A stretch of 64,000 bases of DNA from Chlorops oryzae (GCA_020466095.1 CM035808.1:77935863-77999862), one strand, 5' to 3'; counted from the stretch's first letter, positions 16,894 to 27,570 are shown. Notes: generated by a model not told the origin, from the sequence alone. Made by a program: numbers and translations.

Positions 16894-17316
16894 TTAGTGT
16901 GCTGTGTCAACTGAATTTGGTTCTGTAACACCATTGACGTCTGAATCATTAAGAGGTTTTACCAAGGACATACTCTCTATTTCACTGAAGACGCAGCCTA
17001 TTTTGAACCCTCCAAAGTCACGTCTTGTTTGATGCATTCCATCATATGCCACTCCTGTCAAACAAATAAATCCTCCGTCCACTTCAATTCTAACATGATC
17101 CGTCTCATTGAATGTGAAATTTTTTCTTAGAATATGATCAGGTTTTGGACAATTTCTATGTACTCTAAAGAGCAAAGTTCTAATTCCATTATCTGGTTTC
17201 ATATGCACACTCAACTCTTCATGTGTGACATTAATATCTGTAATAGTAAATGACTTCCAAAAAGTATGACAAATGCAATATTTCTCATGACCTCTTATAT
17301 CTTGAATCCAAAACAT
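16894..17316 (-). CDS. Orphan Polinton protein (140 aa)
   Basis: Begins MFWIQDIRGHEKY. It contains several Cys residues (YCICH, NCPK, GCVF) and alternating beta-type segments (HVRIEVDGGFICLTGV), suggesting a small beta-sandwich-like fold. There is no signal peptide or membrane helix. Complete frame with ATG and stop. I do not recognise the family; an accessory virus-host role is possible but unsupported. Confidence 0.5.
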   Translation of the reverse strand: MFWIQDIRGHEKYCICHTFWKSFTITDINVTHEELSVHMKPDNGIRTLLFRVHRNCPKPDHILRKNFTFNETDHVRIEVDGGFICLTGVAYDGMHQTRRDFGGFKIGCVFSEIESMSLVKPLNDSDVNGVTEPNSVDTAH

Positions 17317-17436
17317 TTCTCTCTTACAATCTTCAACAGATATTTAATTCCCACCTTTCTCGATAGCGATTGAAACTCAACTAAATTCAAAGTTCATTTG
17401 CAAAAGGTATTTATTTATAAAACAATTTTTAGTTTT

Positions 17437-18087
17437 TTATACAATATTCATACTTAAAGTTTGCTTATATTTTTTAATATCTATATACTCCAAATCTGAA
17501 CCTTGACGTATATCTGCTACTTTAATAGTTTCCAATTCACCATTGCTCAGAATGCGTTGTTCATCTATTTCCTTATACTCGAAACATTGAATTGTTAGCG
17601 ATCTTGCCTTATAGTCACTATTGTATGTACATCTTACACGAAGTTGTACATTTTCGTTCTCTAATTGGAAATGTCTGTAAAACGGATGTGGACTTTCAAT
17701 AATCCCAGCTATAGCAGATTCCTTCCGAATAAGTTCTTGCCTGAAAATTTCGATTGCATCCTTTACAGTGACTAATCCTGAGTCATCTGAATATATTCGG
17801 GGGGTCTCTGTTGTTGTTGCTGTTGTTGTTGTTGTTGTTGATGTATCGTTTTCTAATGTACTTACAGTACCATTAACATACGAAGGATAATCTTCACTTG
17901 GTTTCAACAAACGTAGCCTTAAGTCAACTTGAACAACATCATTGTTAGGTAGAACCATTGCAAATACCATATTTTCTTCGACATCCTGTTTTCTTGGAAT
18001 GTGTATAGGAATGGGACTTGCTGCTACTGGTGCTGTATACAAATATTCCGTTAAGAATAATAAACACAGAAATAAAATTTTATTCAT
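17437..18087 (-). CDS. Predicted secreted or membrane-anchored accessory protein with Thr-rich linker
   Basis: The open frame extends up to an ATG at 18207, but a perfect TATAAAA box lies at 18166-18172, downstream of it, so I choose the ATG at 18085-18087. That start exposes a signal peptide (MNKILFLCLLFLTEYLY followed by small residues). The mature part has two NGT/NDT N-glycosylation sites and a Thr run of about 12 residues (mucin-like). The C-terminal domain contains RVRCTYNSDYKARSLTIQC. It could be a virion glycoprotein or an exported host-interaction factor; neither is shown. Confidence 0.6.
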   Translation of the reverse strand: MNKILFLCLLFLTEYLYTAPVAASPIPIHIPRKQDVEENMVFAMVLPNNDVVQVDLRLRLLKPSEDYPSYVNGTVSTLENDTSTTTTTTATTTETPRIYSDDSGLVTVKDAIEIFRQELIRKESAIAGIIESPHPFYRHFQLENENVQLRVRCTYNSDYKARSLTIQCFEYKEIDEQRILSNGELETIKVADIRQGSDLEYIDIKKYKQTLSMNIV

Positions 18088-18165
18088 TTTTCTCCTGCAA
18101 ATTACTTCGTTATTTCTGATTGAAATCAAAATCTCGACTGAACTATATTGCAAATTTTCCACGAC

Positions 18166-18172
18166 TTTTATA
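18166..18172 (-). promoter_or_regulatory. TATA box of the secreted-protein gene
   Basis: Minus-strand TATAAAA in CATATAAAAGTCGTGG, about 80 nt upstream of the preferred ATG at 18087. It decides the start of that gene. Confidence 0.6.
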
Positions 18173-18294
18173 TGATGATGGTGACTCACCTTTCTTGTGA
18201 AATTCATAAAAAAAGAGAATTCATTTTTATTTATTTTTTTTATTTTTTATTTGCATTAATTCTTATACTAAATACATACACTTATACATAAAAT

Positions 18295-21200
18295 TTAGTC
18301 TATATCCATATGTTCACTAGTAACAATACTATAGTGTCCCCATGCAAAAGTATTAATACCATCTGATTGAATGCACCTCTTGTCATCTGTATTACTTAAT
18401 ACTACTTTTTTCCACAATTCGGTGTAAATGGCATGAAACTTACTTCTAAACATATACATACTATCAAAATAGATCTTATTTTCTAACAAACATAATCGAT
18501 AATCGTCAATAGTTTATTTCATTAATGCAGGCTTTTTGACTCCTTTAGACTTTTTTATTTCAAAATTGTCTAAAGTTTTTAATGAATACATTTTCGATCT
18601 GAGCCCAATGAACTCTTTAATTATTCTTCCACTAAGCTCATCCTTCATCATTCCCAAAACTTTTTTATTTCTAAGAGGAATTTTAAATTGATTATCTGGA
18701 GAATAGTCTGATGTATCAAAATTGAAATCGATATCAGGAAAAATTTCTTTATAAAAATCAGAATTTTCAATACTATATATGAATGAATCAGTGTCCATAT
18801 AATTTAAAGACAGATGTTTTCCAAATTTCGGTAGCATATAATCATAGTGGAAACTGTACATTTTATGTTTTGACAACTGTAATACTGCGAAACCCAAATA
18901 CATGGGCTTGTCATATAAAATTTTTTCTTTTTGCAGTTCTATGGATATTAAATTGTCTGTGAAAATTTTAATACTACGAAAATTTGGTTTAGATATGAGG
19001 GCTTTAGCACCAAGCCGTTTACCCTTACTCTCCCACTCTTCTACTAATTTTATATTTCTTCTCTTTTCAATATTTTCCATAGTTTTACCGTACACTGCAT
19101 TATTCAAAAGCTTAAAAAGATTTTTCTCAAAATCGTTTTTAGCATTTTGTCTACATTCAGTATTAAGGTCTATGTACTTTTGTAGCCAAGAAGACTGTTT
19201 GAACTCTAATATTCGATGAACTTTTACTAGTTTAAGACCATGTTTTAAACACTGTTGAAGAACTCTATAATGAATGGTATAGTTCTGTTTGGGAGTCAAG
19301 TCTGCTAAAAGCTTTGCAATTTTTCCGCCTGGTGGCTTCTTGTTTGCTGGACAAAATGGAAGATCATTATGTAAGTCATGAATTTCTTGTGGATATTCCA
19401 AATCAACTTCTAATATGTAGCCAAATAGTGAATCGGCTGGTATTGAGCAGACATTGAAATGTTCAATATTTTCTAACCACTTGAAACCTCCATAGGGTAG
19501 ATATTCGGACATTGCATATCCATACAAATTATTTGCATCTAAATACACAATTGTGGATGAAGGCTTACTTGCATCATAATCTTCCATCATATATATATTG
19601 TTAGCAGTAGAATGTCTTTTGCTACATTGAACCAAACCACCACGTATACCATTTCTAAATATATAGAGCATTTCAATGTCAGTTAAAAGCTCTAGTTCTA
19701 GTTTTGTGTACTTAAGCATTGCATCCCATGATAGCGCTGGTAATGTTAAACATTGGCATGGGTCCAATTTATAAATATTTTGGGAAACTTTTCTAAAGTT
19801 TTCCATAACATCAGCTAGCAACAAAACATCTGTCTTTAAATATATGGACATATAATCGCAAAGCGTTGTACAATTGAAAAACTGCCAAACATTTTGAGCA
19901 TGTTGATAATCTTCAATGGTACATGCTTTGTTTGTTAGTTTATTGAAAAAAGCTTCGCGTGGTGGTAAGCTTGTTTCTGTTAGACTTTCAAATGATTTAA
20001 TGTAATCATATGGAAATACACCTTTACGTGTTAATAAATTTTTTTCGTCCTCATTGTGAAATTCTGTACTCAAAATATGAAAGCAGTCTTTCTCCAGATT
20101 TCGAGCTAAGGTGTCTAGGCTTGCTGGTAGAAATTTAAATGAGTCCAGAAAACGTATTTCCGCATGTTGATTATCTTTAGATGTAAAGTGTTTTGCCAAT
20201 GAAACATACTTTTCCTTATTGAGTGCGACTACACTAATAGAACCAGGCAAAAAATTTAGTTTTTTAACAAATAAATGGCAATCATATGCCGAAAAGTTAT
20301 GGAAAAAAATGGGTATAAAACGACTAATTTGAAATTCTAGATTGCATTTAGAGTGTGCTGCACCTCGAAATTCTCCTGTTAAATGGCAATGATCTCTAAC
20401 TTTTTTATTGTTATCGTCTAGTGGTAGCTCACAAATATGACAATTCATTGCATTATCAAAGGAAATCTGTTGGCTTCTGGAAAGCGGATTCATTTCTTTG
20501 AATTGAAAAACATTGTTTTCCAACAATGGAACACAATCCTCATAAATTCTTTTGACGAATACCTCGGCTGCATCTTCATCATCTTCATTCGCTTGGACAT
20601 ACATTTGAAATCTATCTAGACTGGAATCAAAACTGCATTTAATAAAATAACTAAAGGCAATCGGTTTGTGTATCTGAACTTTTGTTACATTTTCTGATTC
20701 TTGTTCATTTGTTGGAAGCAGCATGTATTCAAAGTCTGCATATACTACAAAAGGAACATTTAATTCCTTTTTATAATTCTTAAACTTAAGAATATCATTT
20801 TCACCTTTTACTGGTAACTCTGTTACCGTTCGGTTGCAGCACTTTAAATGTTTCTCCAGTGTTTCGCTCCTCTGGAAGAACTGCAAACAAAAGTTACACA
20901 TATGGATTGTGTGACCGTGTTTACCACTTTGTGTACTCAATAATCTGAAAAAAGAAGAGGAAACAATTTTTTGTTGTTGTAAATATCAATTATGACAATG
21001 TTTTCGACATCAATAGCTATTATATAAAGCATTTAAATGCTTACCTTGAGATATTCTTTATCCAAACGTAGTGGAAATTTTCTTCTTTTTCCAAAAGAAG
21101 CAGGTTTAAATGAATTGGCTTCAAAGTGTTTGTCTTATAGTATGGCCCAATAATGCATCCTTTTTCCTCTTGAAACCCAAAAATATTTACACTGATAAGA

Positions 21201-22220
21201 GGATTATTGTCTTCGAAAATTGCCACATCCTTCACAGGAAGAGGAAAACTTAGTCCATCAAAGTTTAATATATTGTTCTCCTCGTTGAGGGCAATGAAGG
21301 TTTCCTCTATGTTGACTTCATATGTGAAACATCTTGATGAGTTGTCAGGAAAATTGTAAAAAGCTGATACAATTGCCCATTTGAAGCAGTATGGGTCATT
21401 GTTTTGCACATTTATTACAGCTTTTTTTGAGGCTAGAACTGTAGGAGTTTGTATATATGATGATCCTTGGATCGGTCTATATTGATTGACGTTAAGTTCT
21501 AGCCACAATATTTTTGAGAGTGCCCAGCCGCTGTCCTTCTCCTGAAACTCTTCCATCCGTTTACATATTTCAACTATGTCTTTAGAGTATATCTCTTGAA
21601 TATTGGCTTCACTCTGAGCTATTGCCATTTTTGTTTGAAACGAATTTTGGCTAATATCAGTTGTTTCTTCTCCGTCAATGATTTTAAATTTGATATACTC
21701 GCAAAAGAGCTCCATATTAAATTTAAATAGCTTATGTTTGACAAGAGTTTGCTGTAAAAGCCTCTTGACGTGCTGTTCCACATTTGTGAAAAAATTTAAC
21801 GGCATCAAATCGGCAACGTTTTTGTTTTCAATTTGAAAACATTCTATGCGATTCTTAAACAATGTTCTCACCTTCTTAACATTCTCGTTTAGGAGCGTTG
21901 ACGTTTTCGCTTTATGGCTTGATTTCCGCAAATGTTTGGACCAATCGCATATTTTTATCCACTCCTGACAATCTCCGCATTTTCTTAGCTTCAAAGATAT
22001 TTTTGGTTTGTTCGTTGCGATGGTTGATGTTGTTGCTGTTGTTTTTGGTATTGAGGGATGTTTTGAAGCTTTATGTCGAATCAAACTAGTTTTTCGTGAA
22101 AACTCTTATCACAAACGTTACACTTCACTTTTACTCCTTCATGATTCAGCAAAATATGTCGCTTTAAGTTGCGTTTATACTTAAAAATGTTACTACAAAT
22201 ATTACACGTAATGCACTCAT
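18295..22220 (-). pseudogene. POLB: Protein-primed family B DNA polymerase, two exons, lightly damaged
   Basis: The N-terminal region (22220-22085) encodes two C2H2 fingers (CNICSNIFKYKRNLKRH; CNVCDKSFH). The 21045-22084 part contains WALSKILWLELNVNQY and ends in KNISR. After an intron (20945-21044) come another Cys-His motif (CNFCLQFF), exonuclease motifs (VYADFEYM; HNFSAYD; YLKTDVLLLADV), and polymerase motifs A (DANNLYGYAM), B (NAVYGKTMEN) and C (YMDTDSF). The C-terminus (18295-18513) ends with FAWGHY. Lesions are an in-frame TAA at 18514-18516, a frame change in an A run near 22090, and a frame change between the first ATG (22218-22220) and the first finger. The right TIR TATA box faces this gene. 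It would replicate the element. Confidence 0.88.
20945..21044 (-). other. Spliceosomal intron in the polymerase gene (100 nt)
   Basis: On the minus strand the exon ends CTCAAG and the intron starts GTAAGC. It ends with a pyrimidine-rich tract and TTTTTTTCAG, and the next exon opens in a frame that continues the polymerase domain. Both consensus sites are near perfect and the length is typical for flies. Confidence 0.82.
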
Positions 22221-22246
22221 TTTAAAAACTTTTTAGAAGCTTGAAA

Positions 22247-22907
22247 AGAGCTCTGTTCTGCTCAGTGACAAAAAATTTTCTGAATTGATCCCCTGAGTGG
22301 GCTCCGTTTTATACTTAACTATGACTCACCCATATCCGTTTGACCTGATAAGAACAATTGGTTATCTAATTATTTGTCCACAATTTCCAACCACAGTCGT
22401 TTCAAAAAACAAAAGGAACCCGTCCGGTCGAGCGTGGGAAACTATGATAAAAGATCTCTCACACTGATTGCGATGTGCTATTGCCTTAAATTTCTTAACT
22501 TCACTTTATCACATTCTCCTGCAGTGCATTTGAAATGCGTTCAAAGATCTCCTTTGTAAATAGAACAAGGAATCCAATTCATCTTTAACACCTGTTCTCT
22601 TATCACCTGTTCTCCTATCGATCTTGTCAACTAGTTTTTTCAACCTCCTCACACTCACACACACACACACATTTTGATTTTTTGACACACATTTTTTCCT
22701 CCTCAACATTTTCTTCTCATCTTCTCACCTTTTTTGCTCCACCTTTTCTTGCTCCACCTTTTTTGCTCCACCTTTTCTTACTCCACCTTTTTCTTACGCC
22801 ACTTTTTGCTCCACCTTTTCTTGCTCCACCTTTTTTGCTCCACATTTTTTTCTCCACTTTTGTTGCTCCATTTTCCCTTGACCTAGAATCGGCTAATCAC
22901 ACCTACT
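22247..22907 (-). repeat. Right terminal inverted repeat of the Polinton (661 bp)
   Basis: Inverse copy of 6065-6725, ending CACCTACT next to the AGTAAG duplication. It includes the mirror repeat array (about 22722-22874), the (AC)n run and the inward TATA box (22307-22313). A few substitutions and short indels separate the two TIRs. Confidence 0.95.
22307..22313 (-). promoter_or_regulatory. TATA box in the right TIR
   Basis: Minus-strand TATAAAA in AGTATAAAACGGAG, identical to the left TIR box and placed about 90 nt before the first polymerase ATG. Confidence 0.65.
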
Positions 22908-22989
22908 AGTAAGCAATTCAGTACCGTGTCGGGATCGCTTTATGGCCATTGATATTCACAGCACAAAACTAAATTTGGCGTTTTCAGTA

Positions 22990-23304
22990 CGCATTTACAC
23001 GTTAAGAAATTTCGATATTCTAGAATCAGACTCACGAACATATATTTGGAGAAAATTTAGTAAGTAGAGAAAGACGCAAGAAGAAAAGAGACGGTTGTTT
23101 GTTATTTGTTCCGGAACAATCTTTTTCATTCTTCAATCGATGCTTCTCTTTCTTCCCCATGTATTCAAATGGGATAATTTCGAAACATGTTTCGTTAGCA
23201 AGGGACGCACGGGGAGGAAGCAAAGCACTTGCATGACACATCCCCTCGCGTCTGGCCTACAAAAAATGTGTTTCATCATCGATATGTCTTAACGTGTAAA
23301 TGCG
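22990..23304. mobile_element. Small Tc1/mariner-like MITE
   Basis: An 18-bp perfect inverted repeat, CGCATTTACACGTTAAGA at 22990-23007 and its complement at 23287-23304, is flanked on both sides by TA. About 315 bp long with no coding capacity. It lies in the right part of the hAT-type element. Superfamily assignment rests only on the TA flanks. Confidence 0.6.
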
Positions 23305-23954
23305 TATAAACCTTATTTATTATGTTTGTGCCGAAAATCTAAAAGTTTCCAAAAGATGCATCTTTGGCTGTAGTTGGGACATGGCGTAAGATGTGGCAAT
23401 TTTTTTTAAAGCGTCATTTACTATGTTTGTACGACCCGCTAGATACGTATTCATTCGACACACTTAAGTCCTGCTTTATTTATTTGCCCACACGGTTTGT
23501 ACTGGTGGAAAAAAGGGACAGATAGTCTTAAACGTGTCGAGTAAGTACGTATCAAGTGGTTATGTAAACATGCTATGTAAACGACTAAGAGTCAGATAAA
23601 CATTGACTGGATGAGTCAGTAAATTGTTTTAGTGAAAAAAGGCACGTGTGCTGCACACCAACACATGAAGGGATTTGTATAGGCATGAGTACATAAACAT
23701 GCACACGGGTGACTGATCAGTCAGACTGAATGATAATGTGGCGCATTAATGAGCGACCATGAAATAAATGAAGTTTTGGGGAAGATGTTGGAAATTGTTT
23801 AGAAACAGTTTCAAAACGGTTTCGGTGTTTCGGTTTCGGTTCGGGAACCGGTTTCCAAACAAACCAAGTATCGGTTTCGGTTTTATTTCGGTTAGGAAAA
23901 TAAACCGGCTTAAATCGGTTACGGTTACGGTTTTGGTTCCGCTTGTACGCCCTG
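23305..23954. other. hAT-type element right part, non-coding
   Basis: No gene. The last 140 bp carries repeated GGTTTCGGTT-like units leading to the terminus GCTTGTACGCCCTG. Confidence 0.6.
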
Positions 23955-24187
23955 CTTTGAAGGCAAGAGTTTATAAGAATGCAACCTCGACAAATATCCC
24001 TTGGACGTGGTTATAAATTATTTTTCAAAATTCCCGGCATCATGTTACAATGTGGGAATATTTAGATTTACGGAAATGCCGATGTTGCAGTTAATTTGTC
24101 TTCGTCCGTTCCCCAACATTCCGTTTTTCCTTTGAGTCAATCAGGAACAGAGGTTTCCAATCTTGCTTGACGCAGTCACCACCTAAC
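23955..24187. repeat. Right arm of the palindrome, distal part
   Basis: Starts with the right copy of CTTTGAAG and continues as the imperfect reverse complement of 4901-5130, ending CCACCTAAC. Confidence 0.8.
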
Positions 24188-24618
24188 AACCCCCCATCGT
24201 CCTCACTAGCCACAGCCCCTATGGGAATCAAATGTATGACCGACCCCATTAACTTTTTCGCTTAAAAATTTTTTTGATTACTGAACTTCATTCAAAACGG
24301 TCGTCACTACAGTCAAAGCGCTCCTAGAGGGATGATATATGTGACCGACCCCTATTATTTTTACCGCAAACATTTTCTTTAAACATACTTACCCTCTATC
24401 TTCCCTCTTTAAGGGGGTCCCTATACAAAATTAAGCTTAATTTAAAGAAAATTGCGCACTTCAATCTTTAATATAGATGCCGTTAGATGAAGAACGGGGA
24501 TGTTTGGTTTGCAAATTTGAAAAATGTACAAAATAACCAATTAAACGAGCCTAGTATGAAGAATATTGGTTTAGTTTTTGGTATGTCTTAATAATTATTA
24601 TCTATATATTATATTATA
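24188..24618. other. Unassigned stretch between palindrome and Helitron
   Basis: No gene. It contains two similar segments around ATGTATGACCGACCCC and ATATGTGACCGACCCC (about 24230 and 24338), a short degenerate direct repeat. Confidence 0.4.
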
Positions 24619-24784
24619 TCTATATATATAAAATAATGTTGCGAAATGTGTTTGTGTTGAACTTTCTCGGCACTGGCTGAGCCGATTTGCATGCAGTTTT
24701 TTTTATTTGAAAGGTGAAGTCTGCCTGAATGTTTTAAGCTATATGCGACATTGGTGCGTGTGTCGTGAGATATCAGCATTTTTG

Positions 24785-25333
24785 TGAGTTGTAAGAGTTG
24801 ATAGATAGAAAGATTGATAGATTGATTGATTGACAGATTGATAGATTGATTGATTGATATATTAAAAGATTGATAGATTGAAAGATTGACAGATTGGTAT
24901 GTTGATAGATTGAAAGATTGATAAATTAACAGATTGACAGAATGATAGATTGATGGATAAATATATTGAAAGATGGATAGATTGAGAAATTGATAGATTG
25001 ACTGATTGACAGATTGATAGATTGAAAGATTGATAGATCGATAGATTGATAGATTGAAAGATTGATAGATTAATAGATTGACATATTGATAGGTTGATAG
25101 ATTGAAAAATTGATAAATTGACAGATTGATAGATTGATAGAATGACAGATTGATAGATTTATGGATAAATATATTGAAATATTGATAGATTGACAGATTG
25201 ATAGAATGTCAGATTGATAGATTGATGGATAGATGTATTGAAATATTGATTGATTGACAGATTGATAGGTTGAAAGATTGATGATAGAAGGATAGATAGA
25301 TGGATAGATGAATAGAGAGATGGATAGATAGAT
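24785..25333. repeat. GATAGATTGATT-type microsatellite array, copy 1
   Basis: About 550 bp of variable 8-16-bp units built from GATTGATA, GATTGACA and GATTGAAA. It repeats in the second Helitron copy at 27029-27570. Confidence 0.9.
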
Positions 25334-25409
25334 AACACCTATTCCCTAAATTAGATGGGGGAATAATTTTACCGAGATTGCACTGCAGCCGGTATCTAGG
25401 TTATTTAAA

Positions 25410-26165
25410 ATGAAAGGGCACCAAAGCAGGCTTTTCGGTGGTGCTGTACTGCTGCTGTCCTGTGATTTTAGACAGACATTGCCCGTTATTCCCCGCGCTA
25501 CATATGCGGATGAAATCAACGCGTGTACAAAACAATCACATCTATGGCGAAATGTCAGTACATTATGTTTTAACACAAATATACGTGTTCAACTGCAAAA
25601 CGATCCATTGGAACTATCATTCTCCGAGCAATTGCTCAACATTGGAAATGGAACAATACCATAGCATGGGGACACACGATGCATCAAATTGCCAGGAAAT
25701 TTCTGCAACGTGGTAAATGCGAAAAATGCTTTGATTGAAAGCATATTTCCAGATTTAAGAGCTAATTATCTTAATCATGCGTGGCTTCGTGAACGAGCTA
25801 TTTTAGCTGCAAAAAATATCGATGTTGACGCTATTAACTTTAAAATACAACAGTCATTGCCCGGCAATGAGATATTGTTCAAATCAATCGACGCTGTTAC
25901 CAATCCTGACGAAGCAGTAAACTATCCTGTTGAATTTTTGAATTCGCTGGATTTACCAGGAATGCAACCACATAACTTACGATTAACACTGGTTCACCTA
26001 TCATTTTGCTTCGGAATTTAAATGCACCTAAGCTATGCAACGGTACACGATTAGTCATAACAAAAATAATGGGCAATGTTCTTCAATCTACAATTTTGAA
26101 CGGAAAATTTGAAGATCGTCTTCCGATGGCACGCTGTCAAAGTAGCCGTTTGTTTACTTTTTGTG
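25410..26165 (+). pseudogene. PIF1-like helicase fragment of Helitron Rep-Hel
   Basis: The segment with LLLSCDFRQTLPVIPRA (helicase motif with the GDFRQ-like sequence) continues with RVQLQNDPLELSFSEQLLNI. A frame change follows near 25660, then NAKNALIESIFPDL and NFKIQQSLPGNEILFKSIDA. A further frame change near 26005 leads into GTRLVITKIMGNVL. This is the C-terminal PIF1 helicase of Helitron transposases, which unwinds DNA for rolling-circle transposition. The N-terminal Rep domain and Walker A are absent, and the frame dissolves into a GATA-type microsatellite at 26165. A decayed remnant. Confidence 0.8.
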
Positions 26166-26657
26166 CGGTGGATAGATGGATAGTTAGATGGATTGATGGA
26201 TAACAGCTATTCCCCAAATTAGATAGGGGAATAATTTTACCGCTGCAATCGGTATCTAGGTTATTTAAAATGAAAAAGCAGCAAAGTAGGCTTGGGCAAA
26301 AAATACAAATTCACCAAGCTATTTAAAATTTTAATGTAACAAACTTTCAAATCATAAAAAAAATTTATTTTTATTTAAATCGGGAGTAAGCGCATTTCAG
26401 TGAATATTAAGTCTATTATATTCACAGTTAAGAACATAAAACAATGCCACGTTTCCGTGGGAGAGGAGGAATTATTGGTCGATAGTAGTTTAAGTAAAAA
26501 TTTATAGCATAATGTTTAAATTTCACACAAAGAATGAATAAAAACCTAGAGTATTTAAAAACATACTACTTTACCACTTTTACTACTTTTGCCCAATATC
26601 AACCTGTAGCGGGAGAGGAAACGAGCGCGGGTCATACGAAGCTGGCGCGAAGGCTCG

Positions 26658-26925
26658 CGAAATATAATATATAATATATAATATATAATATATAATATAT
26701 AATATATAATATATATATATAATATATAATATATAATATATAATATATAATATATAATATATAATATATAATATATAATATATAATATATAATATATAAT
26801 ATATAATATATAATATATAATATATAATATATAATATATAATATATAATATATAATATATAATATATAATATATAATATATAATATATAATATATAATAT
26901 ATAATATATAATATATTTTTTTGTT
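26658..26925. repeat. AATATAT heptamer array
   Basis: About 270 bp of near-perfect 7-bp units with one disturbance near 26710. It joins the two Helitron copies and replaces the expected 3' end of the first. Confidence 0.95.
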
Positions 26926-27028
26926 TGAAAGGTGAAGTCTGCTTGAATGTTTTAAGCTATATGCGACATTGGTGCGTGTGCGACATTGGTGCGTGTGTCG
27001 TGAGATATCAGCATTTTTGTGAGTTGTA

Positions 27029-27570
27029 AGAATTAATAGATAGAAAGATTGATAGATTGATTGATTGACAGATTGATAGATTGATTGATTGATTGATTGA
27101 TATATTAACAGATTGATAGATTGAAGGATTGACAGATTGATAGATTGATAGATTGAAAGATTGATAAATAAACAGATTGACAGAATGATAGATTGATGGA
27201 TAAATATATTGAAAAATTGATAGATTGAGAAATTGATAGATTTACTGATTGACAGATTGATAGATTGATAGATCGATACATCGATAGATTGAAAGATTGA
27301 TAGATTGATAGATTGACATATTGATAGGTTGATAGATTGAAAGGTTGATAAATTGACAGATTGACAGGTTGATAGATTGATAGAATGACAGATTGATAGA
27401 TTGATGGATAAATATATTGAAAGGTTGATAGATTGACATATTGATAGAATGTCAGATTGATAGATTGATGGATAGATGTATTGAAAGATTGATTGATTGA
27501 CAGATTGATAGGTTGAAAGATTGATGATAGATGGATAGATAGATGGATAGATCAATAGAAAGATGGATAG
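27029..27570. repeat. GATAGATTGATT-type microsatellite array, copy 2
   Basis: Same composition and relative position as the array at 24785-25333, in the second Helitron copy. Confidence 0.9.

Larger units (their letters stand above)
6065..22907. mobile_element. Polinton/Maverick (endogenous adintovirus-like) element, 16,843 bp
   Basis: The element is bounded by 661-bp terminal inverted repeats that begin AGTAGGTG, with a perfect 6-bp target duplication AGTAAG at 6059-6064 and 22908-22913. Polintons are known to have TIRs starting AG and 6-bp duplications. The interior encodes polymerase B, integrase, packaging ATPase, cysteine protease, major and minor capsid proteins and accessory genes. 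Most genes are on the minus strand; the PLA2-motif protein and protease are on the plus strand. Lesions in the capsid, polymerase and left-end genes make this copy defective, but the damage is light, so insertion was relatively recent. Confidence 0.95.
5774..23954. mobile_element. hAT-type non-autonomous element carrying an internal Polinton
   Basis: An exact 8-bp duplication, CTTTGAAG, flanks the element (5766-5773 and 23955-23962). The interrupted palindrome arm continues on both sides, so an empty site is implied by the intact left arm. Termini are imperfect inverted repeats: CAGAACGTGTAAACGAAAC at the left and, on the minus strand, CAGGGCGTACAAGCGGAAC at the right. CAG ends, an 8-bp duplication and subterminal GGTTTCGG-type repeats (about 5850-5900 and 23815-23940) fit the hAT superfamily. 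Own sequence is only 5774-6058 plus 22914-23954 (about 1.3 kb), with no transposase. Confidence 0.78.

Noticed and set aside
24785..25333. Telomere- or centromere-like satellite
   Set aside because: The GATA-type array lies inside a Helitron and recurs at the same relative position in its second copy, so it is part of the element.
26632..27555. 307-codon minus-strand frame rich in Ile, Tyr, Ser and Gln
   Set aside because: It lies wholly in the AATATAT and GATA-type microsatellites, so it is a by-product of 7-bp and 8-bp repeats lacking stops.
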